A stretch of DNA of 22,894 nucleotides from an uncultured Verrucomicrobiales bacterium (GCA_937885815.1 CALABM010000163.1:1-22894); one strand, 5' to 3'. Positions 15,046 through 21,815 are shown, numbered from the stretch's first letter. The notes: generated by a model from the sequence alone, not told the origin. Made by a program: numbers and translations.

Positions 15046-15308
15046 TGACACTTAGCGAAGCTGTGACACTGGAGAAATCTAGTGTCACAGCAAAGTGTCA
15101 TTCTGCTAAGCTGTTGCCTATTAAGCTGTTTTTCTCCTCAATGACACTTGTGACACTTTATTGTACAGATAAAGTATATAGGGGAGAAAAGAATAATGAG
15201 AAGTGTATACGTGTAAAATTTATATTTACGTGTATAGGACTCGTTAAAAACGAAAGTGTCATCTGTCATGTGTCACAACTCGCCGCCGCACCCTACAACC
15301 TTTGACAC
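15046..15308. repeat. TGACACT/AGTGTCA repeats in the AT-rich gap after the helicase gene
   Basis: The 288-bp gap 15032-15319 has no convincing gene. It holds seven perfect copies: TGACACT at 15046, 15064, 15142 and 15151; AGTGTCA at 15081, 15094 and 15255. Partial copies lie near 15270 and 15303. A strongly AT-rich stretch (about 15158-15250) contains two direct copies of TACGTGTA. A TATATA box (15175-15180) preceded by GTGACA 19 bp upstream could be a promoter overlapped by the repeats. The repeats could be operators or a second origin-type array. Confidence 0.65.
15061..15090. promoter_or_regulatory. Perfect 10-bp inverted repeat
   Basis: CTGTGACACT (15061-15070) and AGTGTCACAG (15081-15090) are exact inverted arms around a 10-bp centre. 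They contain two of the TGACACT repeats. It is the best operator or replication-protein dimer site in this gap, and could also form an RNA hairpin 30 bp after the helicase stop, but there is no T-run to make it a standard terminator. Confidence 0.6.
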
Positions 15309-15319
15309 CATACCTCATT

Positions 15320-15883
15320 ATGTCCAAGAACGATTCATACGCCATCAAGGAAGCCTATCGCCGTAAGCTGTACGAAGAAGCCTACGAGAGTGCCGAGGCC
15401 AAAGCTTGGCTGCAATCACTCTCCCCGGCAGAGCGTGAACGCGCCGAAGCCTTGGGACTTCTACAGGCCTTACCTGATACGGACGTTAGCAGCCGAAGCC
15501 TTGACACCATCCCCCTCAAGATGCAGCCCCAGGAAATCATGGAAATAGAAAGCGAAGAACAGTTGGTAGCAGCACCGCTCCGCAACAAGCTCAGTAAGAA
15601 TCGCGCCGAGATTCTCACCACGCTCGGTATGCAGGATGTACAGGAGCTGCAAGCCTTTCTGACGCAAGATGGCAACCCGAAGCTTCGCGCCGCCTGTCTC
15701 AACTACCTACTTGACCAAGGAAGCACTACCATCGAGGAATGTGCGAAGAAGATGGGGATGAGCAAGCAAGCTTTCCACTACCACGTCCGGCAGATTGAGA
15801 AGCAGCTGGGCTTACCGCCTATGGGCAACCAGCGCAAGCAATCCTCTCGTGAAGCCTATCGTCTCAGCAATCGCCGCCGCTAA
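15320..15883 (+). CDS. HTH DNA-binding protein
   Basis: 187 aa from the ATG at 15320; an upstream in-frame TTG at 15302 is less likely. A basic, helical N-terminus (MSKNDSYAIKEAYRRKLYEE) is followed by an acidic middle. A C-terminal HTH (residues about 133-162, TTIEECAKKMGMSKQAFHYH) is of the sigma-region-4 or terminase-small type, and the tail is basic (NQRKQSSREAYRLSNRRR). No SD is present. It is probably a phage transcription regulator; it sits directly after the TGACACT repeats, which makes those plausible binding sites. The exact family was not recognised. Confidence 0.75.
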   Translation: MSKNDSYAIKEAYRRKLYEEAYESAEAKAWLQSLSPAERERAEALGLLQALPDTDVSSRSLDTIPLKMQPQEIMEIESEEQLVAAPLRNKLSKNRAEILTTLGMQDVQELQAFLTQDGNPKLRAACLNYLLDQGSTTIEECAKKMGMSKQAFHYHVRQIEKQLGLPPMGNQRKQSSREAYRLSNRRR

Positions 15884-15895
15884 TCTTCATTCTGA

Positions 15896-15904
15896 TTTTG
15901 ACAA
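15896..15904 (+). promoter_or_regulatory. TTTTGACAA start-proximal motif
   Basis: TTTTGACAA ends exactly 13 bp before the ATG at 15918, which has no SD. The same nonamer with the same spacing occurs before the starts at 19231 and 21816. Confidence 0.4.
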
Positions 15905-15917
15905 CGCTTCAGAATAT

Positions 15918-16697
15918 ATGGAAACAAACACTTCTGAAATAGCAATCGAAGAAAGTGGTTGTCGTGTTAACACGACAAGCAAAATGTTACCCGGCATTAT
16001 CGAGTCCGGCGTGATAGGTATTCAGATGAGTGGTAATGGTCTGATTATCACCAAGGAGGACATTACGGCTGATGAATACAATGCAGTATTCCGTACTGTG
16101 CTGTCCATCAACAAATCGAGCTGCTGGCTACTGGGCGATATTCTTCTGCTCGGTGACCGCCGTTGGGGTAACCAGTATACCACAGGCAAGTACGAGGAAG
16201 CCATGCAAGCTACAGGCTTGTCCCGCAGTACGCTCCGCGATATCGTACTGACCTGTAAGAAGTTCCCGGTAGACAAGCGCCATGCAGCTCTTTCATTCAC
16301 GCACCATCAGGAGATAGCTCGTACCGATGCTGACCCTGACCAGCGCGAGGAAGTCTTGCAGAAAGCAGCCGAGGATAAGCTGACATGTACAGCCCTGCGC
16401 AAGCAACTCAACAAGACCAAGTTCAAAGAGGAACCCGAGGTAGACATGAGCCGCCCGCCTGTAGGCGAAGAACCAGACCGACTGGGTATTCTCGACCTGC
16501 CGGAGCGAGTGAGCCCTGATGCCCCGCCTAAGTGGGACGCACTCAACTTCGGCCGATGGGCAGCAAAGCAAGAGCCCTGCGAATATACTCGCGAACAATG
16601 CGATGCCGCGCTTGAGCTACTGAAACCTTTGCTGGAATACCATGAGGAAATCATGTTCCGCCTGAAGGAGCTTGACGAAGCCGTAACCACCGCCTGA
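15918..16697 (+). CDS. Phage replication-region protein with HTH-like segment
   Basis: 259 aa from the ATG at 15918; the open frame back to 15795 overlaps the previous gene and lacks support. The core (about 50-165) has the pattern SSCWLLGDILLLGDRRWGNQ, then an HTH-like YEEAMQATGLSRSTLRDIVL, then RHAALSFTHHQEIAR and VLQKAAEDKLTCTALRKQL. From memory, the pattern 'W-lGD-l--ge..yG..Y..a....G.s..tL......a..f....R...lsf-HH..va' recurs in hypothetical proteins of actinobacterial and proteobacterial phages and plasmids, where a ParB-like or regulatory DNA-binding role is presumed. The C-terminal part is acidic and Pro-rich and ends in a helix. Function not established. Confidence 0.78.
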   Translation: METNTSEIAIEESGCRVNTTSKMLPGIIESGVIGIQMSGNGLIITKEDITADEYNAVFRTVLSINKSSCWLLGDILLLGDRRWGNQYTTGKYEEAMQATGLSRSTLRDIVLTCKKFPVDKRHAALSFTHHQEIARTDADPDQREEVLQKAAEDKLTCTALRKQLNKTKFKEEPEVDMSRPPVGEEPDRLGILDLPERVSPDAPPKWDALNFGRWAAKQEPCEYTREQCDAALELLKPLLEYHEEIMFRLKELDEAVTTA

Positions 16698-17157
16698 CAC
16701 CAGCTAAACCTGCCTATGGGGAACACGAAAAAGCCAGTTCTGCGGGCGCTCAGCCGCCGCAAAAGCCGAATTACGGGGCTTCTGGCCTCAAAAAATCGGA
16801 TTCATGGTGGCCATCGCCATCTAAGGAATCTATTGACTGTCAATCACTAGACTTGCCCCGGCTTGTGCGAGCGCACTTCTCGCGCGAAACACTTTTTATG
16901 CTTTCCCACTTTGCAACGCCTTGTAGGGCGCGTCAGCGCCCCTCATGGCAAGCTGAGAAAAGTTCATCTAACTCTCGTAAAATCAGATGCTAAACCTCGC
17001 CTCAGTAAAGAGCGTCTCGGATGGCTTGCCAAGAGCGCAAATGAGCATAGGGTCGTTGCTCAACGGCTGCACGCCTTTCGGTAGAAGCTTGATGCGCTCT
17101 ACGGCTCCCTCCAGCCCCTCATTTTTCCCATTTCATCAACACTAAACACAACACATC
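16698..17157. other. 460-bp gap without a convincing gene
   Basis: No supported coding frame was found. The longest open frame (16863-17084 plus) has a biased, shadow-like composition and no SD. Seen here: a possible three-way RNA fold (outer GCCAG 16733-16737 with CTGGC 16782-16786, inner hairpins 16741-16761 and 16763-16781); the palindrome TTGACTGTCAA (16833-16843); and a GGGCGC/GCGCCC hairpin (16926-16941). No tRNA signature was seen. It divides the replication genes from the packaging-side genes. Confidence 0.5.
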
Positions 17158-17424
17158 ATGAATACCAAAAACACAGACAACGCCACCGCCGCCCGCAAGA
17201 GCAACTTGCTTGACTACATCCTTACAGCCGTTGGCTGCACGCTTATTCTGTACTGCTGCGTAGATTGGCACTTCACGTCTAAGCGCTTGAGAGCTGAGCT
17301 TGACGCCTGTCACCAGCAGCTCATGGAAAACATGGAGGAAAGCACACGCAGAATACAGGAGGACACGGAAAGGCTGAAAGCCTTAAACGCAGAAAATCAG
17401 TCTATTACTGCCGAAGAAAAATAA
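17158..17424 (+). CDS. Small single-span membrane protein with coiled coil
   Basis: 88 aa. A short polar N-terminus precedes one predicted transmembrane helix (about residues 17-36, LLDYILTAVGCTLILYCC). A charged helix follows (about 42-80, LRAELDACHQQLMENMEEST), likely a coiled coil. The layout resembles phage i-spanins (Rz-type) and holin-accessory proteins, but no lysis genes are visible nearby, so that is only a possibility. The ATG follows an A/C-rich leader (AACACAACACATC) with no SD. Confidence 0.72.
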   Translation: MNTKNTDNATAARKSNLLDYILTAVGCTLILYCCVDWHFTSKRLRAELDACHQQLMENMEESTRRIQEDTERLKALNAENQSITAEEK

Positions 17425-17438
17425 AAAAACTGCTGGAC

Positions 17439-17466
17439 TTGTACGCTCAATATGCTACAGTATAGA
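17439..17466 (+). promoter_or_regulatory. Possible promoter before the 111-aa gene
   Basis: TTGTAC (17439-17444, 3 of 6 to -35) and TATAGA (17461-17466, 4 of 6 to -10) are 16 bp apart in the 67-bp AT-rich gap ahead of the ATG at 17492. The match is weak. Confidence 0.3.
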
Positions 17467-17491
17467 AAGCGATAAACCGCTAACTATAAAT

Positions 17492-17827
17492 ATGCAAGAG
17501 CTAATCAAGACAGCGTGGCCCGGAGCCTTGGTAGATGCAGAAACCCTGCAATACGAACTCTGGGGAGAATCCAAGCAACCGAAAGAGAGTCAGGTTATCG
17601 TTCACGAGCCTGACTCTTTTAATCGAGGGGGTATCACAGTAACATTCGGCAGCATCCAGACTCACAACGGCGCCAACATGGCGAGGGTGATAGCCCTGCC
17701 GGATGGGCTTCGCAAGCTGGAATGGTACAGAGTAACCAAGGACTTCGATATACAGCCTATCTCCACCATCATTCACCACTTCCCAGAGAACATGAAAGAG
17801 GAGTGGCTTTCCAATTTCCCCGAATAA
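17492..17827 (+). CDS. Accessory protein, paralogue of the N-terminal domain of the next gene
   Basis: 111 aa, family not recognised. The segment ARVIALPDGLRKLEWYRV followed by FPENMKEEW aligns with VRIFAMQDGTRKLEWGYV and SPEKLEEVW in the protein at 17847-18503. The two therefore share a domain of about 90 aa. Predicted content is mixed beta and alpha; no catalytic motif or signal peptide is visible. The next gene begins 19 bp later, probably in one transcript. The ATG lacks an SD. The arrangement suggests a tandem duplication followed by fusion or loss of a C-terminal domain. Confidence 0.72.
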   Translation: MQELIKTAWPGALVDAETLQYELWGESKQPKESQVIVHEPDSFNRGGITVTFGSIQTHNGANMARVIALPDGLRKLEWYRVTKDFDIQPISTIIHHFPENMKEEWLSNFPE

Positions 17828-17846
17828 CCAACACAACACAGAATCC

Positions 17847-18503
17847 ATGAGCAACGAATACACACCTGAACAGGAAGCACAAGCCCAGAAAATCGCACTC
17901 CTGATAGCGGAGGAGCTGGCGGGCGGTCTACAGAACATCATCGTCTGCACCGGCTGCAAGGACTTCCTAGCCCTGACCGCAAATGAAGAGAAGAAGCAGC
18001 TCGGCGGGCTGGTATTCCGATACCCGCGCCGCTTCGCCAGCAACCACTCCAACGAGGTACGCATCTTCGCGATGCAGGATGGAACCCGCAAGCTGGAATG
18101 GGGCTATGTATCCAAGAAAGGATATCTGCTACTCGACACAGCGGAGAACGTAAGCCCGGAGAAGCTGGAGGAAGTCTGGTGGGAACACACCGCCTGTACA
18201 GTACGCCCGCCGTGGTTCATAGAAGCCTGCCGGGTAAAGGTGAAGCTGGGGCAAACAGTCGTAACTATGGGAGCCGATGAAGCCTTTACGAAAGAAGAGA
18301 TAGCCAAGTGCATGAAGCGCCACTCCTACGGCGACTGGGGCGATTGCTGTGACGAGGACAAAAAGACCAACGATGCCGCCCTCGATCCCAAAGACCCCGG
18401 AAGAGTCATGAGCGTATACAAGTTCGAGGATGGCCGTGTCCTCTGGGTTATCACGGAGTGGGACAGAAGCCGAACCACCGCGCTACTGCCGGAAGAATAC
18501 TAA
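17847..18503 (+). CDS. Two-domain accessory protein with 'plasmid-related' C-terminal domain
   Basis: 218 aa. Residues about 1-115 resemble the upstream 111-aa protein (DGTRKLEWGYVSKKGY; SPEKLEEVWWEH). Residues about 130-218 read LGQTVVTMGADEAFTKEEI, RHSYGDWGDCCDEDKKTND, then RVMSVYKFEDGRVLWVITEW and RTTALLPEEY. From memory this matches a widespread domain annotated only as hypothetical or 'plasmid related protein' in plasmids and integrated elements, with the signature GDWG-l-eeDk--Nd-al and vWVITE-DRs-TTiLLPEEY. Its function is unknown. The fusion of both domains is the notable feature. The leader is A/C-rich (CAACACAACACAGAATCC) with no SD. Confidence 0.78.
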   Translation: MSNEYTPEQEAQAQKIALLIAEELAGGLQNIIVCTGCKDFLALTANEEKKQLGGLVFRYPRRFASNHSNEVRIFAMQDGTRKLEWGYVSKKGYLLLDTAENVSPEKLEEVWWEHTACTVRPPWFIEACRVKVKLGQTVVTMGADEAFTKEEIAKCMKRHSYGDWGDCCDEDKKTNDAALDPKDPGRVMSVYKFEDGRVLWVITEWDRSRTTALLPEEY

Positions 18504-18530
18504 ACAGCAACAACATTAACCTTTAACCTC

Positions 18531-18544
18531 GCCCCGCAAGGGGC
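18531..18544 (+). promoter_or_regulatory. GNRA-capped hairpin before the terminase small subunit gene
   Basis: GCCCC (18531-18535), loop GCAA and GGGGC (18540-18544) form a perfect 5-bp stem with a GNRA tetraloop, 9 bp before the ATG at 18554. It overlaps the expected SD position, so it may set translation of the terminase genes. The downstream TTCCCTTT is too poor for a standard terminator. Confidence 0.45.
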
Positions 18545-18553
18545 ATTCCCTTT

Positions 18554-19207
18554 ATGTCGAATATCGTTACACCAGCCCAAGCCGATACTGTCCTTGAAGT
18601 CAACCGCGCCAATGCTATCAAGCAAGCTATTTCCAAGGTGAAGTCCAAAAAGACACTCACCAAGGCCGAAGTAGATTTGTTGCAATCCATCGCCTATAGC
18701 CCCGGCCAAAAGGGTGACCTGACCATTACCGAAGCCAAGACCGTTGTTGATTTGGCAGCGGCTCTGGGTGTATGCCGGAGAACGATAGGCAACTGGCGTA
18801 AGCTGGAGGGTGCGCCGGAGCCTAAGCCGAATGGCACGCACGATGTCATTGCATGGCGTAAGTTCATGCACGAGAAACGGCTGGATGGTACAGAGCCCGG
18901 CGATGAAGAGGGCTTGAAAGTCCGCAAGCTCATGGCAGAAATCCACGAAAAAGAGTTCCGCTTGGCTATCCGCAAGGGCGAGTACATCCGCAAAGACCTT
19001 GTGCGTGAAGCTTGGCTGAGCCGTTGCGGGCGCGTGGTGAATCTACTGCGTTCCAAGTTTGAAAAAGAGATGCCACCTGTCTTGGCCGGGAAAGATGCCC
19101 CGAGCATACAGGAGGCTCTGGCTCAGGCGATAGACGAAGTGTTGACGGCTCTGCACGATGGCTCAGGTGCGGACTCCGGCGGCAACAAGGAGAGCTTAAC
19201 GCCCTGA
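18554..19207 (+). CDS. Terminase small subunit (Nu1-like)
   Basis: 217 aa. It binds phage DNA and recruits the large subunit for packaging. The HTH (residues about 63-90) reads VVDLAAALGVCRRTIGNWRK, followed by the wing-like KLEGAPEPKPNG and VIAWRKFMHEK, typical of Nu1/DUF1441-type subunits. A long helical segment (about 118-170, LMAEIHEKEFRLAIRKGEYI) should form the oligomerisation region. The acidic, Ser/Gly-rich end is disordered. The GpA-type large subunit begins 342 bp later, with a nuclease gene between. A cos site is usually near this gene but none was identified by eye. Confidence 0.85.
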   Translation: MSNIVTPAQADTVLEVNRANAIKQAISKVKSKKTLTKAEVDLLQSIAYSPGQKGDLTITEAKTVVDLAAALGVCRRTIGNWRKLEGAPEPKPNGTHDVIAWRKFMHEKRLDGTEPGDEEGLKVRKLMAEIHEKEFRLAIRKGEYIRKDLVREAWLSRCGRVVNLLRSKFEKEMPPVLAGKDAPSIQEALAQAIDEVLTALHDGSGADSGGNKESLTP

Positions 19208-19208
19208 C

Positions 19209-19217
19209 TTTTGACAA
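19209..19217 (+). promoter_or_regulatory. TTTTGACAA start-proximal motif
   Basis: TTTTGACAA ends exactly 13 bp before the GTG at 19231, the same spacing as at 15918 and 21816. This supports GTG 19231 as the nuclease start over other choices. Confidence 0.4.
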
Positions 19218-19230
19218 CCCGCCAGAGCAT

Positions 19231-19587
19231 GTGCCACCTAAAGCTAAACAAAAGACCTCGGTATTGGAAGAACGCTTCGCCCGCATGTGGGATGCGCTCG
19301 GTGGCCCTGTGCTGAAACGCGAGTATCAATTTGTACCGACCCGCCGCTGGCGTGCGGACTTTGCTTGGGAAGATGCCCACATACTCGTTGAGATTGAGGG
19401 CGGCGTTTGGAGTGGAGGTCGGCATCTGACACCCCGAGGCTTCCTCAATGATGCCGAGAAGTACCTCACGGCCACGCTCCAAGGTTGGACTGTCATTCGC
19501 CTGACAGCCCCGCAGATTAACCCCGCCACCCTCAAACAGATTCTTGATTATGCCCGAGAACGAATATCTCGAAGCCCTGTGGCGTGA
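19231..19587 (+). CDS. PD-(D/E)XK-type endonuclease (Vsr/DUF559-like)
   Basis: 118 aa. The core reads RRWRADFAWEDAHILVEIEG, with Asp43 and Glu54/Glu56 as the likely metal ligands, then GGRH (62-65) and GFLNDAEKY with Asp74 and Lys77, then GWTVIRLT. This matches small phage nucleases with 'R-DFaw....l-vEIeGG-ws-GRH---GF--D-eKyN-a---GW-v-R'. It is placed between the two terminase genes, so a role in packaging, cos processing or recombination is plausible. The start is taken as GTG 19231: an ATG two bases earlier is out of frame, and the frame upstream is open but has no ATG. It overlaps the terminase large subunit gene by 38 bp. Confidence 0.85.
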   Translation: MPPKAKQKTSVLEERFARMWDALGGPVLKREYQFVPTRRWRADFAWEDAHILVEIEGGVWSGGRHLTPRGFLNDAEKYLTATLQGWTVIRLTAPQINPATLKQILDYARERISRSPVA

Positions 19588-21304
19588 AGCATGGACTCCA
19601 CCCGACCGCCAAGATGTATGGGCTTGGGCTGAACACCATATTGAAAGCATCCCATATTCGCCTATCCCGGGCAGATTCCGAGTCCTCCATTCTCCTATGC
19701 TCAAGGAAGTAATGCAGGAAATGGTGAATCCGCGTACCCGCCTTGTTTCAATCATTGCAGCTGTGCAGAGTTCCAAGTCCACCGCGATTGAGGTAGCTCT
19801 CTGCTACATCATATCCAACCTGCCTGGGCCTACACTCTGGCTGGATCAGAACGATGATGACGCCAAAGACCAAGCAGAGGGACGCTTGCGTAAGCTCTTT
19901 GATAGCTGCCAGCCAGTCAAAGCCCTGTACCCGGCAGACAAGTACAAGATGCGCAATACCACCATCCACTTTGCCAACGGCATGACTCTATGGGTGGAGG
20001 GCGCATACAACAAGAGCAACCTGCAGCGCCGCTCTATCCGCTGGCTGATTGGTGACGAAACATGGCGTTGGCCGCAAGGCCACATGGCTGAAGCTGAAGC
20101 TCGTACCACCGCTTTCGGATGGCTGGGCAAGTGTATCTTCTGCTCACAGGGTGGCTTCGATGGTGACGATACGCACACCAAGTTCGGTACGACCGACCAG
20201 AGAGAGTGGATGTTCACCTGTCCGCATTGTGGTAAGGAACAGGCCTTTTCGTGGACTTGCGTTGAATGGGCAAAGGATTGCAAGGATGCTGATGGTAACT
20301 ATGACTTTCGCAAGGTACGCGCTACCACTTACATGCGCTGCATCCATTGCCAAGCGCACTTTGAGGACAGAGACGATGTCCGGCGTGATCTCAACGCTTC
20401 AGGTCGATTTGTAGCTCAGAATCCTAATGCAGCTTCCGAATACGTGGGCTTTCATTGGAATGCGCTGGCTACCATGAGCTGGGGCATGCTGGCTGAGCTA
20501 TACCTCCGCGCCAAGGCTGCGGCGCGTAAAGGCGACTATACCCAGCTGCAGCAGTTTTACCAGAAGCGCCTCGCATTGCCGTGGAATGATGTGCAGGAGG
20601 ATTACCATATCGAAACCACACCCTCTGATTACCGCATCGGTGAGCCCTGGGAGAATGAGGGCAACATCGGCGGTATATCGTTACGCTTCCTGACTGTAGA
20701 CGTGCAGCGTGAAAGTTTTTATGTGGTGGTACGCTCGTGGGCGTTGGATGGCAGCTCGCGCATGATGGACTGCGCGCATGTGCAGACGTGGGAGGATATT
20801 GTCTCTATGCAGGAGAAGTATGGGGTACGCGCGAATCTTGTCTTTGTGGATGCCGGCTATTCAACGTACGAGGTGTATGCCCATTGTGCGGAGCATGGCT
20901 GGACTGCCCTGATGGGTGATAAGCGCAACACGTTCACACATCGCCCCAGCGGCGGGCAGACTGTTGAGCGATTCTACTCGCCTAAGCGTAGCATCAACCT
21001 CGGCTACAACAAAGGAGGTCAGAGTTTCTGCGATATGTACTTCTGGAGTAACCTGAACGTAAAGGATGCACTCTTCCGCTTGCGCAAGAATGTCACCGCG
21101 CCCCTGTGGGAAGTACCATCCAATGCGCCCACCGAGTATCTCGACATGTTGGACTCCGAAAGCCGAACCTACGATAAAGGACGTTGGATATGGAAGCAGA
21201 TTGGTGAACGCCCGAACCACTATCTCGACTGTGAGGCCATGCAGGTCTGCGCAGCTATCATGCTCAAGCTTGTAGGCTCAGAGAGCGTGAGTTCGAGCGA
21301 ATAA
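19550..21304 (+). CDS. Terminase large subunit (GpA-like)
   Basis: 584 aa from the ATG at 19550; an in-frame TTG two codons earlier is less likely. It is the packaging motor ATPase and nuclease. The ATPase domain has the deviant Walker A AAVQSSKST (70-78) and Walker B IRWLIGDE (163-170, Asp169, Glu170). A zinc-finger-like pair, CPHC (224-227) and CIHC (264-267), is typical of the GpA family. The nuclease domain has TVDVQ (Asp384) and LVFVDAGYST (Asp434), then a Cys/Asp-rich end with HYLDCEAMQVCA. The length is close to the GpA norm of about 600 aa. The start overlaps the nuclease gene. An 11-bp repeat array begins just after the stop. Confidence 0.95.
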   Translation: MPENEYLEALWREAWTPPDRQDVWAWAEHHIESIPYSPIPGRFRVLHSPMLKEVMQEMVNPRTRLVSIIAAVQSSKSTAIEVALCYIISNLPGPTLWLDQNDDDAKDQAEGRLRKLFDSCQPVKALYPADKYKMRNTTIHFANGMTLWVEGAYNKSNLQRRSIRWLIGDETWRWPQGHMAEAEARTTAFGWLGKCIFCSQGGFDGDDTHTKFGTTDQREWMFTCPHCGKEQAFSWTCVEWAKDCKDADGNYDFRKVRATTYMRCIHCQAHFEDRDDVRRDLNASGRFVAQNPNAASEYVGFHWNALATMSWGMLAELYLRAKAAARKGDYTQLQQFYQKRLALPWNDVQEDYHIETTPSDYRIGEPWENEGNIGGISLRFLTVDVQRESFYVVVRSWALDGSSRMMDCAHVQTWEDIVSMQEKYGVRANLVFVDAGYSTYEVYAHCAEHGWTALMGDKRNTFTHRPSGGQTVERFYSPKRSINLGYNKGGQSFCDMYFWSNLNVKDALFRLRKNVTAPLWEVPSNAPTEYLDMLDSESRTYDKGRWIWKQIGERPNHYLDCEAMQVCAAIMLKLVGSESVSSSE

Positions 21305-21342
21305 ACAGAGACTTTAACCCCTGATTTAACCGGATTCTTCGA

Positions 21343-21614
21343 GTTAAATTGAGGTCAAATCGGGGTTAAAGCGGGGTTAGATAGGAGTCAAATTGAGGTC
21401 AAATCAAGGTCAAATCGCTATCAAACACCAGTCAGATTGAGCTTAGATTCAGGTCAAATTAAGGTCAAACTGCGGTTAAAGCGGTCAAAAAGCGGTTAAA
21501 CTGCCCGATTTTAGGTTAAACAGCTGTTAAAGAGCTGTCGAATGCAGGTCAAATCGAGGTCAAATCGAGGTCAAATTGAGGTCAAATCGGGGGTCGAATG
21601 CAGGTTAAAGTCTC
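21343..21614 (+). repeat. 11-bp tandem iteron array (about 25 units)
   Basis: Units fit the consensus GT(C/T)AAA(T/G)CGAG. Thirteen units run in exact 11-bp register from 21343 to 21475. After one 9-bp unit the array resumes at 21484, 21495 and 21506 (degenerate), then at 21515 through 21581 in 11-bp steps, then 21593 and 21604. Two inverted units (TTTAACC) lie just upstream at 21313 and 21325. An 11-bp period is not a multiple of 3, and the region (21305-21757) has no convincing gene, so it is noncoding. It resembles centromere iterons or an operator array. Confidence 0.85.
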
Positions 21615-21757
21615 AAAACTCAGCGACAAATCGAATGTTCGAGTGCATAAATGTTACGAGCTGACGTTTTCTAAGGTTGTTTCCTAAAAGTTATTGTGTT
21701 ACTCTTCTAGCTGTCAAGAGCAAGACGTTAAAATGCTCAATTCATAGGGTAGTTGGG

Positions 21758-21797
21758 TCGCTCGGTAGCTTCGGTTGCCGAGCGAACTTCCTTTTTT
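21758..21797 (+). terminator. Rho-independent terminator with UUCG tetraloop
   Basis: A 12-bp stem, 21758-21769 with 21774-21785 (two G-T wobbles), caps a TTCG loop closed by C-G. A run of six T (21792-21797) follows after 6 nt. It ends only 18 bp before the ATG at 21816. It should end terminase transcription or act as an attenuator for the ParB-like genes. Confidence 0.75.
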
Positions 21798-21802
21798 GAC
21801 AA
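21794..21802 (+). promoter_or_regulatory. TTTTGACAA start-proximal motif overlapping the terminator T-run
   Basis: TTTTGACAA ends exactly 13 bp before the ATG at 21816. It overlaps the T-run of the terminator and is followed by GCCGCCGGAGTGC, which may supply an SD-like GGAG. Before 19231 the matching stretch is CCCGCCAGAGCAT. Confidence 0.4.
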
Positions 21803-21815
21803 GCCGCCGGAGTGC

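Noticed and set aside
15196..15216. Six-codon leader peptide (MRSVYV) after GGGGAG
   Set aside because: If the TATATA box is a real -10, transcription would start after the supposed SD; nothing else supports it.
16788..16800. Third copy of the leader element
   Set aside because: Only 13 low-complexity bases (TCAAAAAATCGGA) match element A; the second block and its SD are missing, so chance is likely.
16863..17084. 73-aa plus-strand open frame in the 460-bp gap
   Set aside because: No SD, no recognisable motif and a skewed composition; not distinguishable from chance.
19211..19216. TTGACA as a -35 box before the nuclease gene
   Set aside because: No -10-like hexamer lies 16-18 bp downstream, and that position is already inside the coding region.
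21343..21614. CRISPR array
   Set aside because: The units are contiguous, 11 bp long and degenerate, with no unique spacers.
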